Part shown: piece by piece, positions 52,873-63,224 of the stretch | Layout: the number at the start of each line of letters is the position of its first letter | How positions within the stretch are numbered: position 1 is the first letter of the stretch | From: Luteimonas rhizosphaericola | Lineage (GTDB): Bacteria; Pseudomonadota; Gammaproteobacteria; Xanthomonadales; Xanthomonadaceae | Assembly: GCF_029888045.1 (NCBI RefSeq) | Contig: NZ_JARXRN010000021.1 | Location: forward strand, 480,935 to 544,934 | Length of the DNA: 64,000 bases | Direction of reading: 5' to 3' | Made by a program: the position numbers and the translations under genes | The notes under the pieces: generated by a model | The model's database searches: none | Told to the model about the DNA's origin: nothing | What the model saw: only the letters and a program-made list of their open reading frames with translations

Positions 52873-53502
52873 ATGACCGCCCAACCCACCGACAGGACCG
52901 CATCGCCGTTCGAGGCGAGCCGCGCCGTGGCCACCACCGTGCAACCGCTGCGCGAGGCCCGTGACTGGTCCCCCGACATGGACGCGGTGGCGCGCTGGCG
53001 CGACCGCGACTGCTTCATGCGGATCTACGACCACTTCATGCCCAGGGTCTGCCTGTACCTGCGCGGGCTGGGGACGCCGGACGCGGTGGCCGAGGAACTC
53101 GCCCAGGACGCCCTGCTCAAGCTGTGGCTGCGCGCCCACCTCTACGACGCCGCGCGCAGCAGCCTGTCGACCTGGCTGTTCCGCATCGCCCGCAACCTCT
53201 ACATCGACCGTGTGCGCCGCGAACCGGGCTGGATGCAGGCGCAGGAGGCAGTGGCGCTGGCCGCGACCGAAGACGGGCTCGCGATCCCGTCGTCGGCCGA
53301 GTCCTACGTCGACCAGGCCCAGCTCAAGCGCCGCATCGACGCGCTGTCCTCGGTACAGGCGCGGCTGATCCGCATGTCGTACTTCGAGGCCAAGAGCCAC
53401 CAGGAGATCGCGGCCGCGCTCGGGATGCCGCTCGGCACGGTGAAGTCGCACCTGCGCCGCGCCTTCCTGCGGCTGCAGAGCGAGATCGAGGGCCAGCGAT
53501 GA
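52873..53502 (+). CDS. ECF sigma factor, ChrR-partnered (RpoE/ECF11-like)
   Basis: 209 residues. Region 2 'EELAQDALLKLWLRAHLYDA' and 'STWLFRIARNLYIDRVRREP', and region 4 'LSSVQARLIRMSYFEAKSHQ' with 'AALGMPLGTVKSHLRRAFLR'. These are the two domains of extracytoplasmic-function sigma factors, here with an N-terminal extension of about 45 residues. The ATG at 52828 would overlap the promoter -10, so 52873 is preferred. Its last codon overlaps the anti-sigma gene (ATGA). By analogy to the R. sphaeroides sigmaE-ChrR pair it should respond to singlet oxygen or organic peroxide. Confidence 0.9.
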   Translation: MTAQPTDRTASPFEASRAVATTVQPLREARDWSPDMDAVARWRDRDCFMRIYDHFMPRVCLYLRGLGTPDAVAEELAQDALLKLWLRAHLYDAARSSLSTWLFRIARNLYIDRVRREPGWMQAQEAVALAATEDGLAIPSSAESYVDQAQLKRRIDALSSVQARLIRMSYFEAKSHQEIAAALGMPLGTVKSHLRRAFLRLQSEIEGQR

Positions 53503-54176
53503 GCCCGTGCCACCATCTCGACCCGTCGACCGTGGTCAGCTACGCGGCCGGCGCGCTCCCGCCCGAGGTCAGCGCGGTGGTCGCGACGCATCTGGACGGC
53601 TGCGCGGCCTGCCGCAGGCGCATCGACGAAGCCGAGCACGTCGGCGGCCTGCTGGTCGAACAGCAGCAGCCCGCCGCCGCCCTGCTGCCGCACGCCGCGC
53701 AATTGCGCGAGCGGATGCTGGCGCGGCTGGAGACGGCCGGTGGGGTGGACGACGCCCGGGAGCAGGCGCCGGCCGCGCCGCCCGCTCCGCGCCGCGACCC
53801 CGACCGCCTGCCGACGCCGCTGCACCCCTACTTCGGCAGCTCGTACCGCGCACTGCGCTGGCGCTGGATGGCGCCGGGCGTGCATCTCATCCGCGCGCCC
53901 CAGAGCGCCAACCTGCTGCTGCTGAAGATCGCGCCCGGCAAGAGTCTGCCGCTGCACAGCCACGGCGCCTCGGAGGTCACGCAGATCCTGCAGGGCGCCT
54001 ACGACGACGCGCTCGGCCACTTCGCGCCCGGCGACATCGCCGACCTCGACAGCGACATCGAGCACCAGCCGGTCACCGCGCCGGGCGTCCCCTGCATCTG
54101 CGTGTCCGCGCTCGATGCGCCGCTGGAATTCCGCGGCTGGCTGGCGCGCAAGCTCCAGCCCTTGTTCAGGCTCTGA
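53499..54176 (+). CDS. chrR: ChrR-type zinc anti-sigma factor
   Basis: 225 residues in two domains. The N-terminal anti-sigma domain has a zinc-binding set H6, H31, C35 and C38. The C-terminal cupin has H153, H155, E159 and H189. As I recall them, the zinc ligands of R. sphaeroides ChrR are H6/H31/C35/C38 and H141/H143/E147/H177: the first set is identical in position and the second has the same spacing, shifted by 12. The ChrR call is therefore strong. It holds the sigma factor until singlet oxygen or a peroxide disturbs it. Overlaps the sigma gene by 4 nt. Confidence 0.93.
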   Translation: MSPCHHLDPSTVVSYAAGALPPEVSAVVATHLDGCAACRRRIDEAEHVGGLLVEQQQPAAALLPHAAQLRERMLARLETAGGVDDAREQAPAAPPAPRRDPDRLPTPLHPYFGSSYRALRWRWMAPGVHLIRAPQSANLLLLKIAPGKSLPLHSHGASEVTQILQGAYDDALGHFAPGDIADLDSDIEHQPVTAPGVPCICVSALDAPLEFRGWLARKLQPLFRL

Positions 54177-54264
54177 CGCTCTGCGGCGCGGTCGCAGGCT
54201 TGCGCCGCGCCGTCCTCGACGCTGACGAGCCGGTGACGTGCGTCCGACGCGTCGGTCGCACCGG

Positions 54265-54294
54265 TGCATCCGTTCGGCGTCGATCGCGCGTATG
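54265..54294 (+). promoter_or_regulatory. ECF-type promoter of the seven-gene lipid operon
   Basis: TGCATCC (54265-54271), a 17-bp spacer and CGTATG (54289-54294), the same pair as in front of the sigma gene. The GTG start of the desaturase gene follows at 54324 with AAGGGA 6 nt upstream, so the leader is about 25 nt. Confidence 0.65.
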
Positions 54295-54323
54295 CATCGT
54301 ATCCATCGCCCAAGGGATCCACC

Positions 54324-55319
54324 GTGCAGCCTCGTGACCCGGCGCGCCACCGCGACCCATTGCCACGACGCGATCGTGTCGCCGCCCTGCGCCGCTGGTT
54401 CGATACCTCCGCCCACGCCGGAGCCGGTCATGTCGGGGCCGGTGCAGACCACCCGGGCGACGACGAGCGCATCGACTGGCTGCGCGCGCTGCCCTTCCTG
54501 GGCATGCACCTGGCCTGCCTGGGCGTGTTCTGGGTCGGCGTGTCGTGCTTCGCCGTCGCCGTGGCCGCAGCACTGTACGCGCTGCGGATGTTCGCGATCA
54601 CCGCGTTCTACCACCGCTATTTTTCGCACCGCACCTTCCGCACCTCGCGTCCGCTGCAGTTCCTCTTCGCCCTGATCGGCGCGTCCAGCGTGCAGCGCGG
54701 GCCGCTGTGGTGGGCCGCGCACCATCGCAACCACCATCGCCACGCCGACGCCCCGGCCGACCCGCACTCGCCGCGCCACGGCTTCTGGCGCAGCCACGTC
54801 GGCTGGTTCCTGACCCGCGCGGGCTTCCGCACCGACTGGAGTCGCATCCCGGACCTGGCGCGCTACCCCGAGCTGCGCTGGCTCGACCGCTACGACACCC
54901 TGGTGCCGGTCGCGCTGGCGGTGGCGCTGTACCTGCTCGGCGCCGCGCTGCAGCGCTGGGCGCCTGGGCTCGGCACCAGCGGACCGCAGTTGCTGGTGTG
55001 GGGCTTCTTCGTGTCGACGGTGGTGCTGTTCCACGCCACGGTGACGATCAACTCGCTCGCGCACCGCTTCGGCAGCCGCCGCTTCGACACCCGCGACGAC
55101 AGCCGCAACAACGCCTGGCTGGCGCTGCTGACCTTCGGCGAGGGCTGGCACAACAACCATCATTTCTTCCCGGGCTCGGCGCGGCAGGGCTTCCGCTGGT
55201 GGGAACTGGACCTGACCTGGTACGGCCTGCGCCTGATGTCGGCGCTCGGCCTGGTCTCCGGCCTCAAGCCGGTGCCGGCCTGGGTGCATGCGCATGCGCG
55301 CGACGGAGCCGGCCGATGA
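54324..55319 (+). CDS. Fatty acid desaturase (acyl-CoA delta-9 type)
   Basis: 331 residues with three histidine boxes of membrane desaturases: HRYFSH (H97-H102), HRNHH (H134-H138) and HNNHH (H276-H280), which bind two irons, and four membrane segments. It introduces a double bond into an acyl chain. GTG at 54324 is preferred over an earlier GTG because that codon lies inside the promoter. First gene of a seven-gene operon in which every junction is a 4-nt ATGA or GTGA overlap. Confidence 0.9.
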   Translation: MQPRDPARHRDPLPRRDRVAALRRWFDTSAHAGAGHVGAGADHPGDDERIDWLRALPFLGMHLACLGVFWVGVSCFAVAVAAALYALRMFAITAFYHRYFSHRTFRTSRPLQFLFALIGASSVQRGPLWWAAHHRNHHRHADAPADPHSPRHGFWRSHVGWFLTRAGFRTDWSRIPDLARYPELRWLDRYDTLVPVALAVALYLLGAALQRWAPGLGTSGPQLLVWGFFVSTVVLFHATVTINSLAHRFGSRRFDTRDDSRNNAWLALLTFGEGWHNNHHFFPGSARQGFRWWELDLTWYGLRLMSALGLVSGLKPVPAWVHAHARDGAGR

Positions 55320-56605
55320 GCCGGCGCATCGCGGTGGTCGGCTCCGGCATCGCCGGGCTGGCGAGCGCGTGGTGGCTGTCGCAGCGCCACGAGGTGACGC
55401 TGTTCGAGCGCTGCGACCGCCTCGGCGGGCATACCCACACCCACGACATCGAGCTCAATGGGCGTGCGTACGCGGTGGATACCGGCTTCATCGTGTTCAA
55501 CGCCCTGCACTACCCGCTGCTGACCGCGCTGTTCGACGAGCTCGGCGTGGAAAGCCAGCCAACCACGATGAGCTTCTCGGTGCACGACGAAGCCAGCGGG
55601 CTTGAGTACAACGCGACTTCGCTCGACACGCTGTTCTGCCAGCGCCGCAACCTGGCCTCGCCCGCCTTCTGGCGGATGCTGCTCGACCTGCGCCGGTTCT
55701 ACCGCGAGGCACCGGCACTGCTGCACGGCGACGACGAGGGGCCGACCCTCGGCGACTACCTCGCGCGGGGCGGCTACGGCCGGCTGTTCGTCGAGCACCA
55801 CCTGGTGCCGATGGCCTGCGCGCTGTGGTCGTCGCCAGTCGCCAGCGTGCTGGACTTCCCGGCCCGCTACCTGGTGCAGTTCATGGCCAACCACCAGATG
55901 CTGCAGGTGCAAGGCCGCGCGCCATGGCGGGTGGTCCGCGGCGGTTCCTCGCGCTACATCGATGCGCTGCGCGCGCGGTGGCGGGTGCGGGTGCGCACCG
56001 GCGATCCGGTGCACGCCGTGCACCGCGGCGACGACGGCGTCGACGTCGACAGCGCCTCCGGCCGCCACCGCTTCGACGACGTCGTGCTCGCCTGCCACAG
56101 TGACCAGGCGCTGGCGCTGCTGCCCGACGCCGACGCCCGCGAGCGCGCGGTGCTGGGCACGATCCGCTACCAGGCCAACGACGTGGTGCTGCACACCGAC
56201 GAGCGCCTGCTGCCGCGCCACCGCAAGGCCTGGGCCGCGTGGAACGCGCACGTGCCGGCCGCGCCGGGCGCCGCGTGCACGGTCAGCTACTGGATGAACC
56301 TGCTGCAGGGACTGCAGGCACCGCGCCCGCTGGTGGTGACGCTGAACCGCAGCGAGGCGATCCGCCCCGACCGCGTGCTGCGCAGGATGGAGTACGCCCA
56401 TCCCGTGTACGACCACGCGATGGTGCGCGCGCAGGCGCGCAGGCACGAGATCCAGGGCCGCCGCCGCACCTGGTTCGCCGGCGCCTACTGGGGCTGGGGC
56501 TTCCACGAGGACGGCATCCGCAGCGCACGCGAACTGGTCGACGCCTACGAGGCCGCACGGCTTCACGAGGCGAATCCGGCCGTGCTCGACGGGGTGGCGG
56601 CATGA
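55316..56605 (+). CDS. FAD-dependent oxidoreductase (amine-oxidase-like)
   Basis: 429 residues with the dinucleotide motif '[15 protein letters not shown]' at the N-terminus, '[15 protein letters not shown]' (GG motif) and a long substrate region. It belongs to the flavin proteins that occur beside cyclopropane-synthase-like methyltransferases in ECF-ChrR regulons; a role in oxidising or desaturating lipid acyl chains is inferred. Overlaps the desaturase and DUF1365 genes by 4 nt each. Confidence 0.87.
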   Translation: MSRRIAVVGSGIAGLASAWWLSQRHEVTLFERCDRLGGHTHTHDIELNGRAYAVDTGFIVFNALHYPLLTALFDELGVESQPTTMSFSVHDEASGLEYNATSLDTLFCQRRNLASPAFWRMLLDLRRFYREAPALLHGDDEGPTLGDYLARGGYGRLFVEHHLVPMACALWSSPVASVLDFPARYLVQFMANHQMLQVQGRAPWRVVRGGSSRYIDALRARWRVRVRTGDPVHAVHRGDDGVDVDSASGRHRFDDVVLACHSDQALALLPDADARERAVLGTIRYQANDVVLHTDERLLPRHRKAWAAWNAHVPAAPGAACTVSYWMNLLQGLQAPRPLVVTLNRSEAIRPDRVLRRMEYAHPVYDHAMVRAQARRHEIQGRRRTWFAGAYWGWGFHEDGIRSARELVDAYEAARLHEANPAVLDGVAA

Positions 56606-57366
56606 GCGCCAGCGCGATCTACACCGGTCGCGTCCGCCACCGCCGGCACCTGCCGCGGGCGCACGCGTTCGAATACGGCGTCGCGCAGCTGCTGCTCGAC
56701 CTCGACGAGGTCGATGCCGTGTTCGAGCGGCGCTGGCTGTGGTCGGTGGATCGTCGCAACCTCGCCGAATTCCGCCGCAGCGACTACCTCGGCGATCCCG
56801 AGCGGCCGCTGTCCGACGCGGTCCGCGACTGCGTGGCGGAGGGCACGGGCGAGCGTCCCGGCGGGCCGGTGCGCCTGCTCACCCACCTGCGCTACGGCGG
56901 CCACGTCTTCAACCCGGTCAGCTTCTACTACTGCCACGGCGACGACGGGCGCCTGCACAGCATCGTCGCCGAGATCACCAACACGCCGTGGAAGGAGCGC
57001 CACCCCTACGTGCTGCCGCTGTCGCAGGCGCGCATCAACGGCCGCTGCTGGCACTGGGATTTCGACAAGCGCTTCCACGTCTCGCCGTTCCTGCCGATGG
57101 ACTGCCGCTACGACTGGCGCTTCACCCCGCCCGGCGACGACCTGCACGTGCACATGCAGGTCTGGCGCGAGGATGCGCTGCAGTTCGACGCCGGGGTGGC
57201 GATGGCGCGCCGGCCGCTGGACGGTCCCGGCCTGGCGCGGGTGCTGGCGCGCTACCCGCTGATGACGCTGCAGGTGGTCGCCGGCATCCACTGGCAGGCG
57301 CTGCGGCTGTGGCTCAAGCGTACCCCCGTGTTCGACCATCCCGCCTCGCGCAGGACTCCTGCATGA
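56602..57366 (+). CDS. DUF1365 family protein
   Basis: 254 residues: '[20 protein letters not shown]', '[20 protein letters not shown]', '[16 protein letters not shown]' and '[19 protein letters not shown]' are family stretches. DUF1365 has no defined reaction, but it is nearly always next to an FAD oxidoreductase and a CFA-like methyltransferase, as here, pointing to a step in the same lipid pathway. Coupled by 4-nt overlaps on both sides. Confidence 0.9.
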   Translation: MSASAIYTGRVRHRRHLPRAHAFEYGVAQLLLDLDEVDAVFERRWLWSVDRRNLAEFRRSDYLGDPERPLSDAVRDCVAEGTGERPGGPVRLLTHLRYGGHVFNPVSFYYCHGDDGRLHSIVAEITNTPWKERHPYVLPLSQARINGRCWHWDFDKRFHVSPFLPMDCRYDWRFTPPGDDLHVHMQVWREDALQFDAGVAMARRPLDGPGLARVLARYPLMTLQVVAGIHWQALRLWLKRTPVFDHPASRRTPA

Positions 57367-58634
57367 ACCGCATCGCCGACACCCTGCCCTCGACCGCCGC
57401 CTCGCCCTTGGACCGGCTGCTGCGTCGCCGCCTGCTCGACACGCTGGCGGGGCTGCAGGGCGGCGCGATCGTGCTGTCCGATGCCTGCGGCACCACCGTC
57501 GTCGGCGATGCCGCCGCCGCGGGTCCGCGCATCGACGTGCATGTCGACGACATGCGCTTCTACCGCCTGGCCGCGGCCAGCGGCAGCGTCGGCGCCGGCG
57601 AGGCCTACATCGAGGGCTACTGGCGCTGCAGCGACCTGGTCGCGCTGGTGCGCCTGCTGGTGCGCAACCGCGACCTGCTCGACGCGATGGAAGGCGGGCT
57701 GGCGCGGCTCGGCGGCGCGGCGCTGCGGCTGTGGCACGCCGCGCGCCGCAACACCCGCACCGGCAGCCGCCGCAACATCGCGGCGCACTACGACCTCGGC
57801 AACGAGTTCTTCGCGCTGTTCCTGTCGCCGGACCTGATGTACTCCTCCGCGCTGTACGCCGCCGAAGACGACACGCTCGAGGCGGCCTCGACGCGCAAGC
57901 TGGAGCGGATCTGCCGGTGGCTGCAGCTGCAGCCGGGCGACCGCGTGGTCGAGATCGGCACCGGCTGGGGCGGGTTCGCCCTGTACGCGGCGCGCCACCA
58001 CGGTTGCCACGTCACCACCACCACCATCTCGCGCGAACAGCACGCCCTCGCGCAGCAGCGCGTGGCCGAGGCCGGGCTGCAGGACCGCGTCACCGTGCTG
58101 CTGCAGGATTACCGCGACATGGAGGGCCGCTACGACAAGCTGGTGTCGATCGAGATGATCGAGGCGGTGGGCGCGCGCTACCTGCCGACCTACCTCGGCA
58201 AGGTCGGCGAACTGCTGCAGCCGGACGGGCTGGCGCTGCTGCAGGCGATCACCATCGAGGACCACCGCTACCACCAGGCGCTGGCCAGCGTGGACTACAT
58301 CAAGCGCTTCGTGTTCCCCGGCAGCTTCATCCCGTCGATCGACGCGATCGTGCAGGCCAAGACCCGAGTCGGCGACCTGCAGCTGCTGGTGCAACACGAC
58401 TTCGGCCCGTCCTACGCGCTTACCCTGCAGGCCTGGCGGCAGCGTTTCCTGGCGCAGCTGCCGGCCGTACGCGTGCAGGGCTTCGACGAGCGCTTCATCC
58501 GGCTGTGGGAGTTCTACCTCGCCTACTGCGAGGGCGGCTTCCGCGAGCGCTCGATCGGGGTGTCGCACCTGCTGATGGCGCGCCCCGGCTACCGGCCGGC
58601 GGCGGGCGGGATCGCGATGGAAGGTCCGGCGTGA
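57363..58634 (+). CDS. Cyclopropane-fatty-acyl-phospholipid synthase family methyltransferase
   Basis: 423 residues. SAM motif I is '[20 protein letters not shown]', and '[20 protein letters not shown]' is the CFA family's substrate region, with '[11 protein letters not shown]' further down. CFA-type enzymes transfer a methyl or methylene group onto the double bond of a phospholipid acyl chain. The desaturase in the operon would supply that bond. In R. sphaeroides, CFA-like enzymes under ChrR-sigmaE control give methylated, furan-containing fatty acids. Product here is not known. Confidence 0.9.
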   Translation: MNRIADTLPSTAASPLDRLLRRRLLDTLAGLQGGAIVLSDACGTTVVGDAAAAGPRIDVHVDDMRFYRLAAASGSVGAGEAYIEGYWRCSDLVALVRLLVRNRDLLDAMEGGLARLGGAALRLWHAARRNTRTGSRRNIAAHYDLGNEFFALFLSPDLMYSSALYAAEDDTLEAASTRKLERICRWLQLQPGDRVVEIGTGWGGFALYAARHHGCHVTTTTISREQHALAQQRVAEAGLQDRVTVLLQDYRDMEGRYDKLVSIEMIEAVGARYLPTYLGKVGELLQPDGLALLQAITIEDHRYHQALASVDYIKRFVFPGSFIPSIDAIVQAKTRVGDLQLLVQHDFGPSYALTLQAWRQRFLAQLPAVRVQGFDERFIRLWEFYLAYCEGGFRERSIGVSHLLMARPGYRPAAGGIAMEGPA

Positions 58635-59440
58635 ACGCGCCGTTGGCCACCGTGCTGCTGGTGTTCGCGTTCGCAGCGGCGATGATGGCGCTCGGCTGGC
58701 GCTGGCAGCGGCGGCACACGAACATCGGCATCGTCGACGTGCTGTGGGCCTGCGGGGTCGGCATCGCGGCGGCGGTCGCCGCCTTGCTGGGCGAAGGCGC
58801 GGTGGTGCCGCGCGCCCTGCTCGCGTCGCTCGGCGCAGCCTGGGGCCTGCGCCTGGCCGCGCACCTGTGGCAGCGCGTGCGCAGCGAGCCGGAGGACGGC
58901 CGCTATCGCCACCTGCGTGCGCACTGGGACGGGCACCAGGGCAGGATCTTCGGCTTCTTCCAGTTCCAGGCGCTGCTGGTCGTGCTGTTCGCGCTGCCGT
59001 TCGTCGCGGTCGCGGCCAACCCGCGCGACGATGCCTGGGGCTGGTGGCTGGCGGCGGTGGCGGTGTGGATCGGGAGCGTGGCCGGCGAGGCGATCGCCGA
59101 CCGGCAACTGGCGCGGTTCCGCGCCGACCCGGCGAACCGCGGCCGGACCTGTCGCGAGGGGCTGTGGCGCTATTCGCGCCATCCGAACTATTTCTTCGAA
59201 TGGCTGCACTGGTTCGCCTACGTGCTGCTCGCGGTCGGCTCGCCGCTGTGGTGGCTGGCGCTGTCCGGCCCGGTGGTGATGTTCGTGTTCCTGCGCTGGA
59301 TCAGCGGCATCCCGTTCACCGAACAGCAGGCGCTGCGCACCCGCGGCGACGACTACCGCGCCTACCAGCGCAGCACGCCGATGCTGTTCCCGTGGTTCCC
59401 GTCCGACGATGCGCCACGCACCGAGGAGCATTCCCGATGA
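58631..59440 (+). CDS. DUF1295 membrane protein (steroid-reductase-like fold)
   Basis: 269 residues with about six membrane segments and the C-terminal motif 'LWRYSRHPNYFFEWLHWFAY' found in steroid 5-alpha-reductase and isoprenylcysteine methyltransferase relatives. These proteins use NADPH or SAM with lipid substrates; which applies here is unknown. GTG start overlaps the upstream stop (GTGA). Confidence 0.87.
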   Translation: MNAPLATVLLVFAFAAAMMALGWRWQRRHTNIGIVDVLWACGVGIAAAVAALLGEGAVVPRALLASLGAAWGLRLAAHLWQRVRSEPEDGRYRHLRAHWDGHQGRIFGFFQFQALLVVLFALPFVAVAANPRDDAWGWWLAAVAVWIGSVAGEAIADRQLARFRADPANRGRTCREGLWRYSRHPNYFFEWLHWFAYVLLAVGSPLWWLALSGPVVMFVFLRWISGIPFTEQQALRTRGDDYRAYQRSTPMLFPWFPSDDAPRTEEHSR

Positions 59441-60534
59441 CTAGCCAGGTCCAGTCCCTGCCCACCGCGCCGCCCGACTACTCGCCCGAGCTCGCCGGAC
59501 TCGCCGAACGCGGCCTGCTGCCGGACGCGCTGCTGCGCCTCGGCATCCGCCGGCGGTGCGCGCAGCGGCTGCGCGACGAGTGCGCAGGCGGCCTGGAGGC
59601 GCAGTCGGCGCGCTTCGCCGCGCTGGTCGACGAGCTGCGCACGAGCCCGGTGGCGCTGCACGTCGACGCGGCCAACCGCCAGCACTACGAGGTGCCGCCG
59701 GCGTTCTTCGAGCTCTGCCTCGGCAAGCGGCTGAAGTACAGCAGCGCCTGGTACCCCACCGGCGGCGAGACCCTCGACGAGGCCGAGGACGCGATGCTGG
59801 CGCTGTACGGCGAGCGCGCCGGGCTGGCCGACGGCCAGTCGATCCTGGAACTTGGCTGCGGCTGGGGCTCGCTGACCCTGTGGATGGCCGAGCGCTACCC
59901 GGGCGCGCGGATCACCGCGGTCTCGAACTCGCGCGGCCAGCGCGAATACATCCTGGCGCGCGCGGCCGAGCGCGGCCTGCGCAACATCGCCATCGTCACC
60001 GGCGACGTCAACCACGTCGAGCTGCCGCGCGAAGCCTTCGATCGCTGCGTGTCGATCGAGATGTTCGAGCACATGCGCAACTACGGCACGCTGATGTCGC
60101 ACATCGCCGCCAGCCTGCGGCCCGGCGGCAAGCTGTTCGTGCACATCTTCGCCCACCGCACGCTGATGTACCCCTTTGAAACCGAGGGCGAGGACAACTG
60201 GATGGGCCGGCATTTCTTCACCGGCGGGCTGATGCCGGCCGCCGACACCCTGCTCCATTTCCAGGACGACCTGCGGCTGTCGCGGCGCTGGCTGCTCGAC
60301 GGCACCCATTACCGCAACACCGCCAACCACTGGCTGCGCAACCAGGACGCCAACCGCGACGCCTGCATGGCGGTGCTGCGCGAGGCCTATGGCGCCGCGG
60401 CGGCGCCACTGTGGTTCCAGCGCTGGCGCATGTTCTGGATGGCGTGCGCGGAACTGTTCGGCTACCGCGACGGCCGCGAATGGGGCGTCGCGCACTACCT
60501 CTTCGATCGCCGCAACCCGGGAGACCCGCGATGA
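59437..60534 (+). CDS. Second CFA-family SAM methyltransferase
   Basis: 365 residues with SAM motif 'ILELGCGWGSLTLWMAERYP', the family 'SAWYPTGGETLDEAEDAMLA', and a 'HIFAHRTLMYPFETEGEDNW' region. It lacks the long N-terminal half of the first CFA enzyme and looks like the short class of CFA-like methyltransferases. Two different CFA-type enzymes in one operon suggest successive methylations or two substrates. Coupled by ATGA overlaps. Confidence 0.89.
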   Translation: MTSQVQSLPTAPPDYSPELAGLAERGLLPDALLRLGIRRRCAQRLRDECAGGLEAQSARFAALVDELRTSPVALHVDAANRQHYEVPPAFFELCLGKRLKYSSAWYPTGGETLDEAEDAMLALYGERAGLADGQSILELGCGWGSLTLWMAERYPGARITAVSNSRGQREYILARAAERGLRNIAIVTGDVNHVELPREAFDRCVSIEMFEHMRNYGTLMSHIAASLRPGGKLFVHIFAHRTLMYPFETEGEDNWMGRHFFTGGLMPAADTLLHFQDDLRLSRRWLLDGTHYRNTANHWLRNQDANRDACMAVLREAYGAAAAPLWFQRWRMFWMACAELFGYRDGREWGVAHYLFDRRNPGDPR

Positions 60535-61085
60535 ACGCAACCCGCTGGATCGTGTCCGGCCTCGCCCTCGCCCTGCTCGCCGCCTGCGCCACCCGCCCGC
60601 CGGCCATCCCGCCGGTGGCCGAGGTCGACGTGCCGCGCTTCATGGGCGACTGGTACGTGATCGCGCACATCCCCACACGTCCCGAGCGCGACGCGTACGA
60701 CGCGGTCGAGACCTACGCCTTGCGCGACGACGGCCGGATCCAGACCACGTTCCGCTACCGCGACGGCGGCTTCGACGCGCCGGTGGAGACCATGCATCCG
60801 GTGGGCACCGTGCGCGAGCACGGCAACGGCGCCATCTGGGGCATGCAGTTCTTCTGGCCGATCCAGGCCGAGTACGTGATCGTCGACCTCGACCCCGACT
60901 ACCAGCGCACCATCGTCGGCCGCAGCAAGCGCGACTACGTCTGGTTCATGGCGCGCACGCCGACCGTCAGCGACGCGCAGTACGAGGCCGCCCTCCGCCG
61001 CATCGGCGACCTCGGCTACGACGTCTCCAAGGTCCGGCGCGTGCCGCAGTCCGGCAACCCGCTGCCGCCGGCTCAGAACCCGTAA
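60531..61085 (+). CDS. Lipocalin (Blc-like) lipoprotein
   Basis: 184 residues: lipoprotein signal with lipobox LAAC (Cys 19), then the lipocalin GxW motif '[19 protein letters not shown]' and the barrel to '[20 protein letters not shown]'. Blc-type lipocalins bind fatty acids or lysophospholipids at the outer membrane. Last gene of the ECF-controlled operon; its end overlaps the convergent SDR gene by 13 bp. Confidence 0.92.
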   Translation: MNATRWIVSGLALALLAACATRPPAIPPVAEVDVPRFMGDWYVIAHIPTRPERDAYDAVETYALRDDGRIQTTFRYRDGGFDAPVETMHPVGTVREHGNGAIWGMQFFWPIQAEYVIVDLDPDYQRTIVGRSKRDYVWFMARTPTVSDAQYEAALRRIGDLGYDVSKVRRVPQSGNPLPPAQNP

Positions 61086-61849
61086 CGCAGGAACCCGCCG
61101 TCCACGGCGATGCACTCGCCGGTGATATAGGCCGCGGCCGGCAGGCACAGGAACGCGACCGCGGCGGCGACCTCCTCCGGCTCGCCGACCCGGCCCATCG
61201 GTGTGCGCAGCAGCACCTCGTCCAGGTAGTCGGGGTCGGACAGCTTGTCCGAGGTGCGGCGCGTGCGGATGTACCAGGGCGCGACCGCGTTCACCCGTAC
61301 GCCGTCCTCGGCCCACTCGACCGCGAGGTTGCGCGTCATCTGGTGCATGGCCGCCTTGCTCATGCCGTAGGGCGCGCCGCTGCGCACGTGGGTGATGCCC
61401 GATACGCTGCCGACGTTGACGATGCACGAAGCCGCGTGCTGGGTGAGCAGGGGGTGCGCGTAGCGGCAGAGTTCGAACGCGCTGAACACGTTGACCTCGA
61501 AGATCTCGCGCCACTCGTCCTCTTCGTAGTCGTTGGCACCGCGGGTGAGGTTGCCGCCGGCGTTGTTGACGAGGATGTTCAGGCCCTCGCCCTGGTCCTC
61601 GACCCAGTCCAGCACCTCGCGCCGCTGCTCGTCGTCGGAGACGTCGCCGATGAAGGCGCGGATGTCGCCGGCGGGAAACTCGTCGGCCAGTTCGTCGCGC
61701 GCGGCCTCGAGCGCGTCGCCGTTGCGCGCGACCACCAGCACCGTGGCGCCGAAGCCGAGCAGTTCGCGCGCGATCGCGCGGCCGATGCCGGCGCTGCCGC
61801 CGGTCACCAGCGCGAGTTGTCTATCCAGGCGCCAGCGGTGTGGATCCAT
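61073..61849 (-). CDS. Short-chain dehydrogenase/reductase (tropinone-reductase-like)
   Basis: 258 residues. NAD(P)-binding '[20 protein letters not shown]', 'NNAGG', Ser in 'NVGSVSGI' and catalytic Y-x3-K in 'APYGMSK'. The end 'GGFLRYGF' is typical of the glucose/tropinone-reductase branch. Substrate unknown. The minus strand orientation and the LacI gene upstream suggest carbohydrate or keto-acid metabolism with the KdgK gene. Its 3' end overlaps the lipocalin gene. ATG at 61849 is the start with the best family fit; two upstream ATGs are possible. Confidence 0.86.
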   Translation of the reverse strand: MDPHRWRLDRQLALVTGGSAGIGRAIARELLGFGATVLVVARNGDALEAARDELADEFPAGDIRAFIGDVSDDEQRREVLDWVEDQGEGLNILVNNAGGNLTRGANDYEEDEWREIFEVNVFSAFELCRYAHPLLTQHAASCIVNVGSVSGITHVRSGAPYGMSKAAMHQMTRNLAVEWAEDGVRVNAVAPWYIRTRRTSDKLSDPDYLDEVLLRTPMGRVGEPEEVAAAVAFLCLPAAAYITGECIAVDGGFLRYGF

Positions 61850-61968
61850 CGTCGCATCCGGGCTCGCAAGGAACCCAAGCATAGCGCCAGCGGCAGCGGC
61901 GTCGGACATCTCGCGCCATCCGGCAGGCACCGGACCCGGCGGCGCCTGCGGCGACGTGCCAGAGCCTG

Positions 61969-63018
61969 CTACGCGGGGGGGCCGCAGGAGTCTCGCACCA
62001 CCAGGTGCGGGCGCACGCTCAGCCTCACGCCGGAGGCCGTGCTGTTCTGCAGCAGCAGGGCGGCCGCCATCCGGCCCGTGTCGCGTGTGTCGCGCCGGAC
62101 CGTGGTCAGCGGCGGCCACAGGCGGGTGGCCAGCGGGCTGTCGTCGTAGCCCACCACCGAGAGCTGCTGCGGGATCCGCACGCCTGCGCGCACTGCGACC
62201 CGATAGACGCCCGCCGCCATCTCGTCGTTGCCGCAGAAGATCGCCGTCGGCGGTGCCGGCAGCGCGAGCAGCCTCTCGGCGGCGGCCACGCCCGATTCGA
62301 AGGTGTAGCCGCCCTCCGCGAGGCGCTCGGGCGGGATCTCGATGCCGCGCCGCCTCAGCGCGCCGATGAAGCCCTCGCTGCGTTCCATCGCCGACCGGTA
62401 CGTCGCCGGGCCGGTGATCATCGCCAGCTCGCGGTGGCCCAGGGTCTGCAGGTAGTCGGCCACTTCGGCGCCGCCGTCGCGATCGTGGGTGACGACCATG
62501 CGCTCGGGGGAATCGAGCGCCACCGCGGCGATGCGCGCGTACCGGCAGCCGAGTTCGTCGAGCATGTCCGCGAGCGCCTGGTCCTCGGACACGCGCGGCA
62601 CCAGCATCACGCCGTGCAGCTTCTGCAGCTGGACGAACCTGCGCACGCCGTCGATGTAGCCGGGGCTGCGGCTGTCGCACGGATGCACGATCAGCTCGAA
62701 GCCCGAATCGCGCAGCGCGTCGAGCGCGCCGTACTGGATGTCGACGATGTACTGGGCAGTCGGATTGTCGTAGATCATCCCGATCAGGAACGAACGCCGG
62801 AACGCCAGCCCGCGCGCCATCGGATCGGGCACGTAGCCGACCTCGCGCATCAGCGTCTCGACCTTCTCGCGGGTGTCCGCACGCACCAGCGGGGACTGGT
62901 TGATCACCCGGGAGACGGTCTTCTTCGACACACCGGCCAGCCGGGCGATGTCGTTGATGGTGGCGGCCCTGCCCCGAAGCTCGGCCCTGGCGTCGTGTGT
63001 CCCGCGCGGTCGCGGCAT
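61969..63018 (-). CDS. LacI-family transcription regulator
   Basis: 349 residues. The N-terminal HTH '[20 protein letters not shown]' with the hinge helix, and a periplasmic-binding-like domain ('[20 protein letters not shown]', '[20 protein letters not shown]', '[19 protein letters not shown]'). It most likely represses the divergent KdgK gene and perhaps the SDR. Its start is 207 bp from the kinase start; I could not identify a convincing palindromic operator there. Confidence 0.91.
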   Translation of the reverse strand: MPRPRGTHDARAELRGRAATINDIARLAGVSKKTVSRVINQSPLVRADTREKVETLMREVGYVPDPMARGLAFRRSFLIGMIYDNPTAQYIVDIQYGALDALRDSGFELIVHPCDSRSPGYIDGVRRFVQLQKLHGVMLVPRVSEDQALADMLDELGCRYARIAAVALDSPERMVVTHDRDGGAEVADYLQTLGHRELAMITGPATYRSAMERSEGFIGALRRRGIEIPPERLAEGGYTFESGVAAAERLLALPAPPTAIFCGNDEMAAGVYRVAVRAGVRIPQQLSVVGYDDSPLATRLWPPLTTVRRDTRDTGRMAAALLLQNSTASGVRLSVRPHLVVRDSCGPPA

Positions 63019-63224
63019 GGTGTGTCCAGCAGCGGAGTACCGGCGCCAGTCTAGCGCGGCGGCTGCGGCCCAAGGCGCCGGTGCGCGAGGGAGCGCGACG
63101 CGCGCGCACCGCCCGGCTCTCGCGTTTCGCATCCCCGGCGCGGCGCGGCATACTCGCCGGCTTCGAGGCATCCCGTTCGCGCGCGTACCACCTGCGTCAC
63201 GACCCCGTCCCCTCCGGAGATCCC

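Noticed and set aside
54264..54323. Upstream GTG start for the desaturase
   Set aside because: It lies inside the -35 of the ECF-type promoter; the GTG at 54324 has a ribosome binding site and follows the promoter correctly.
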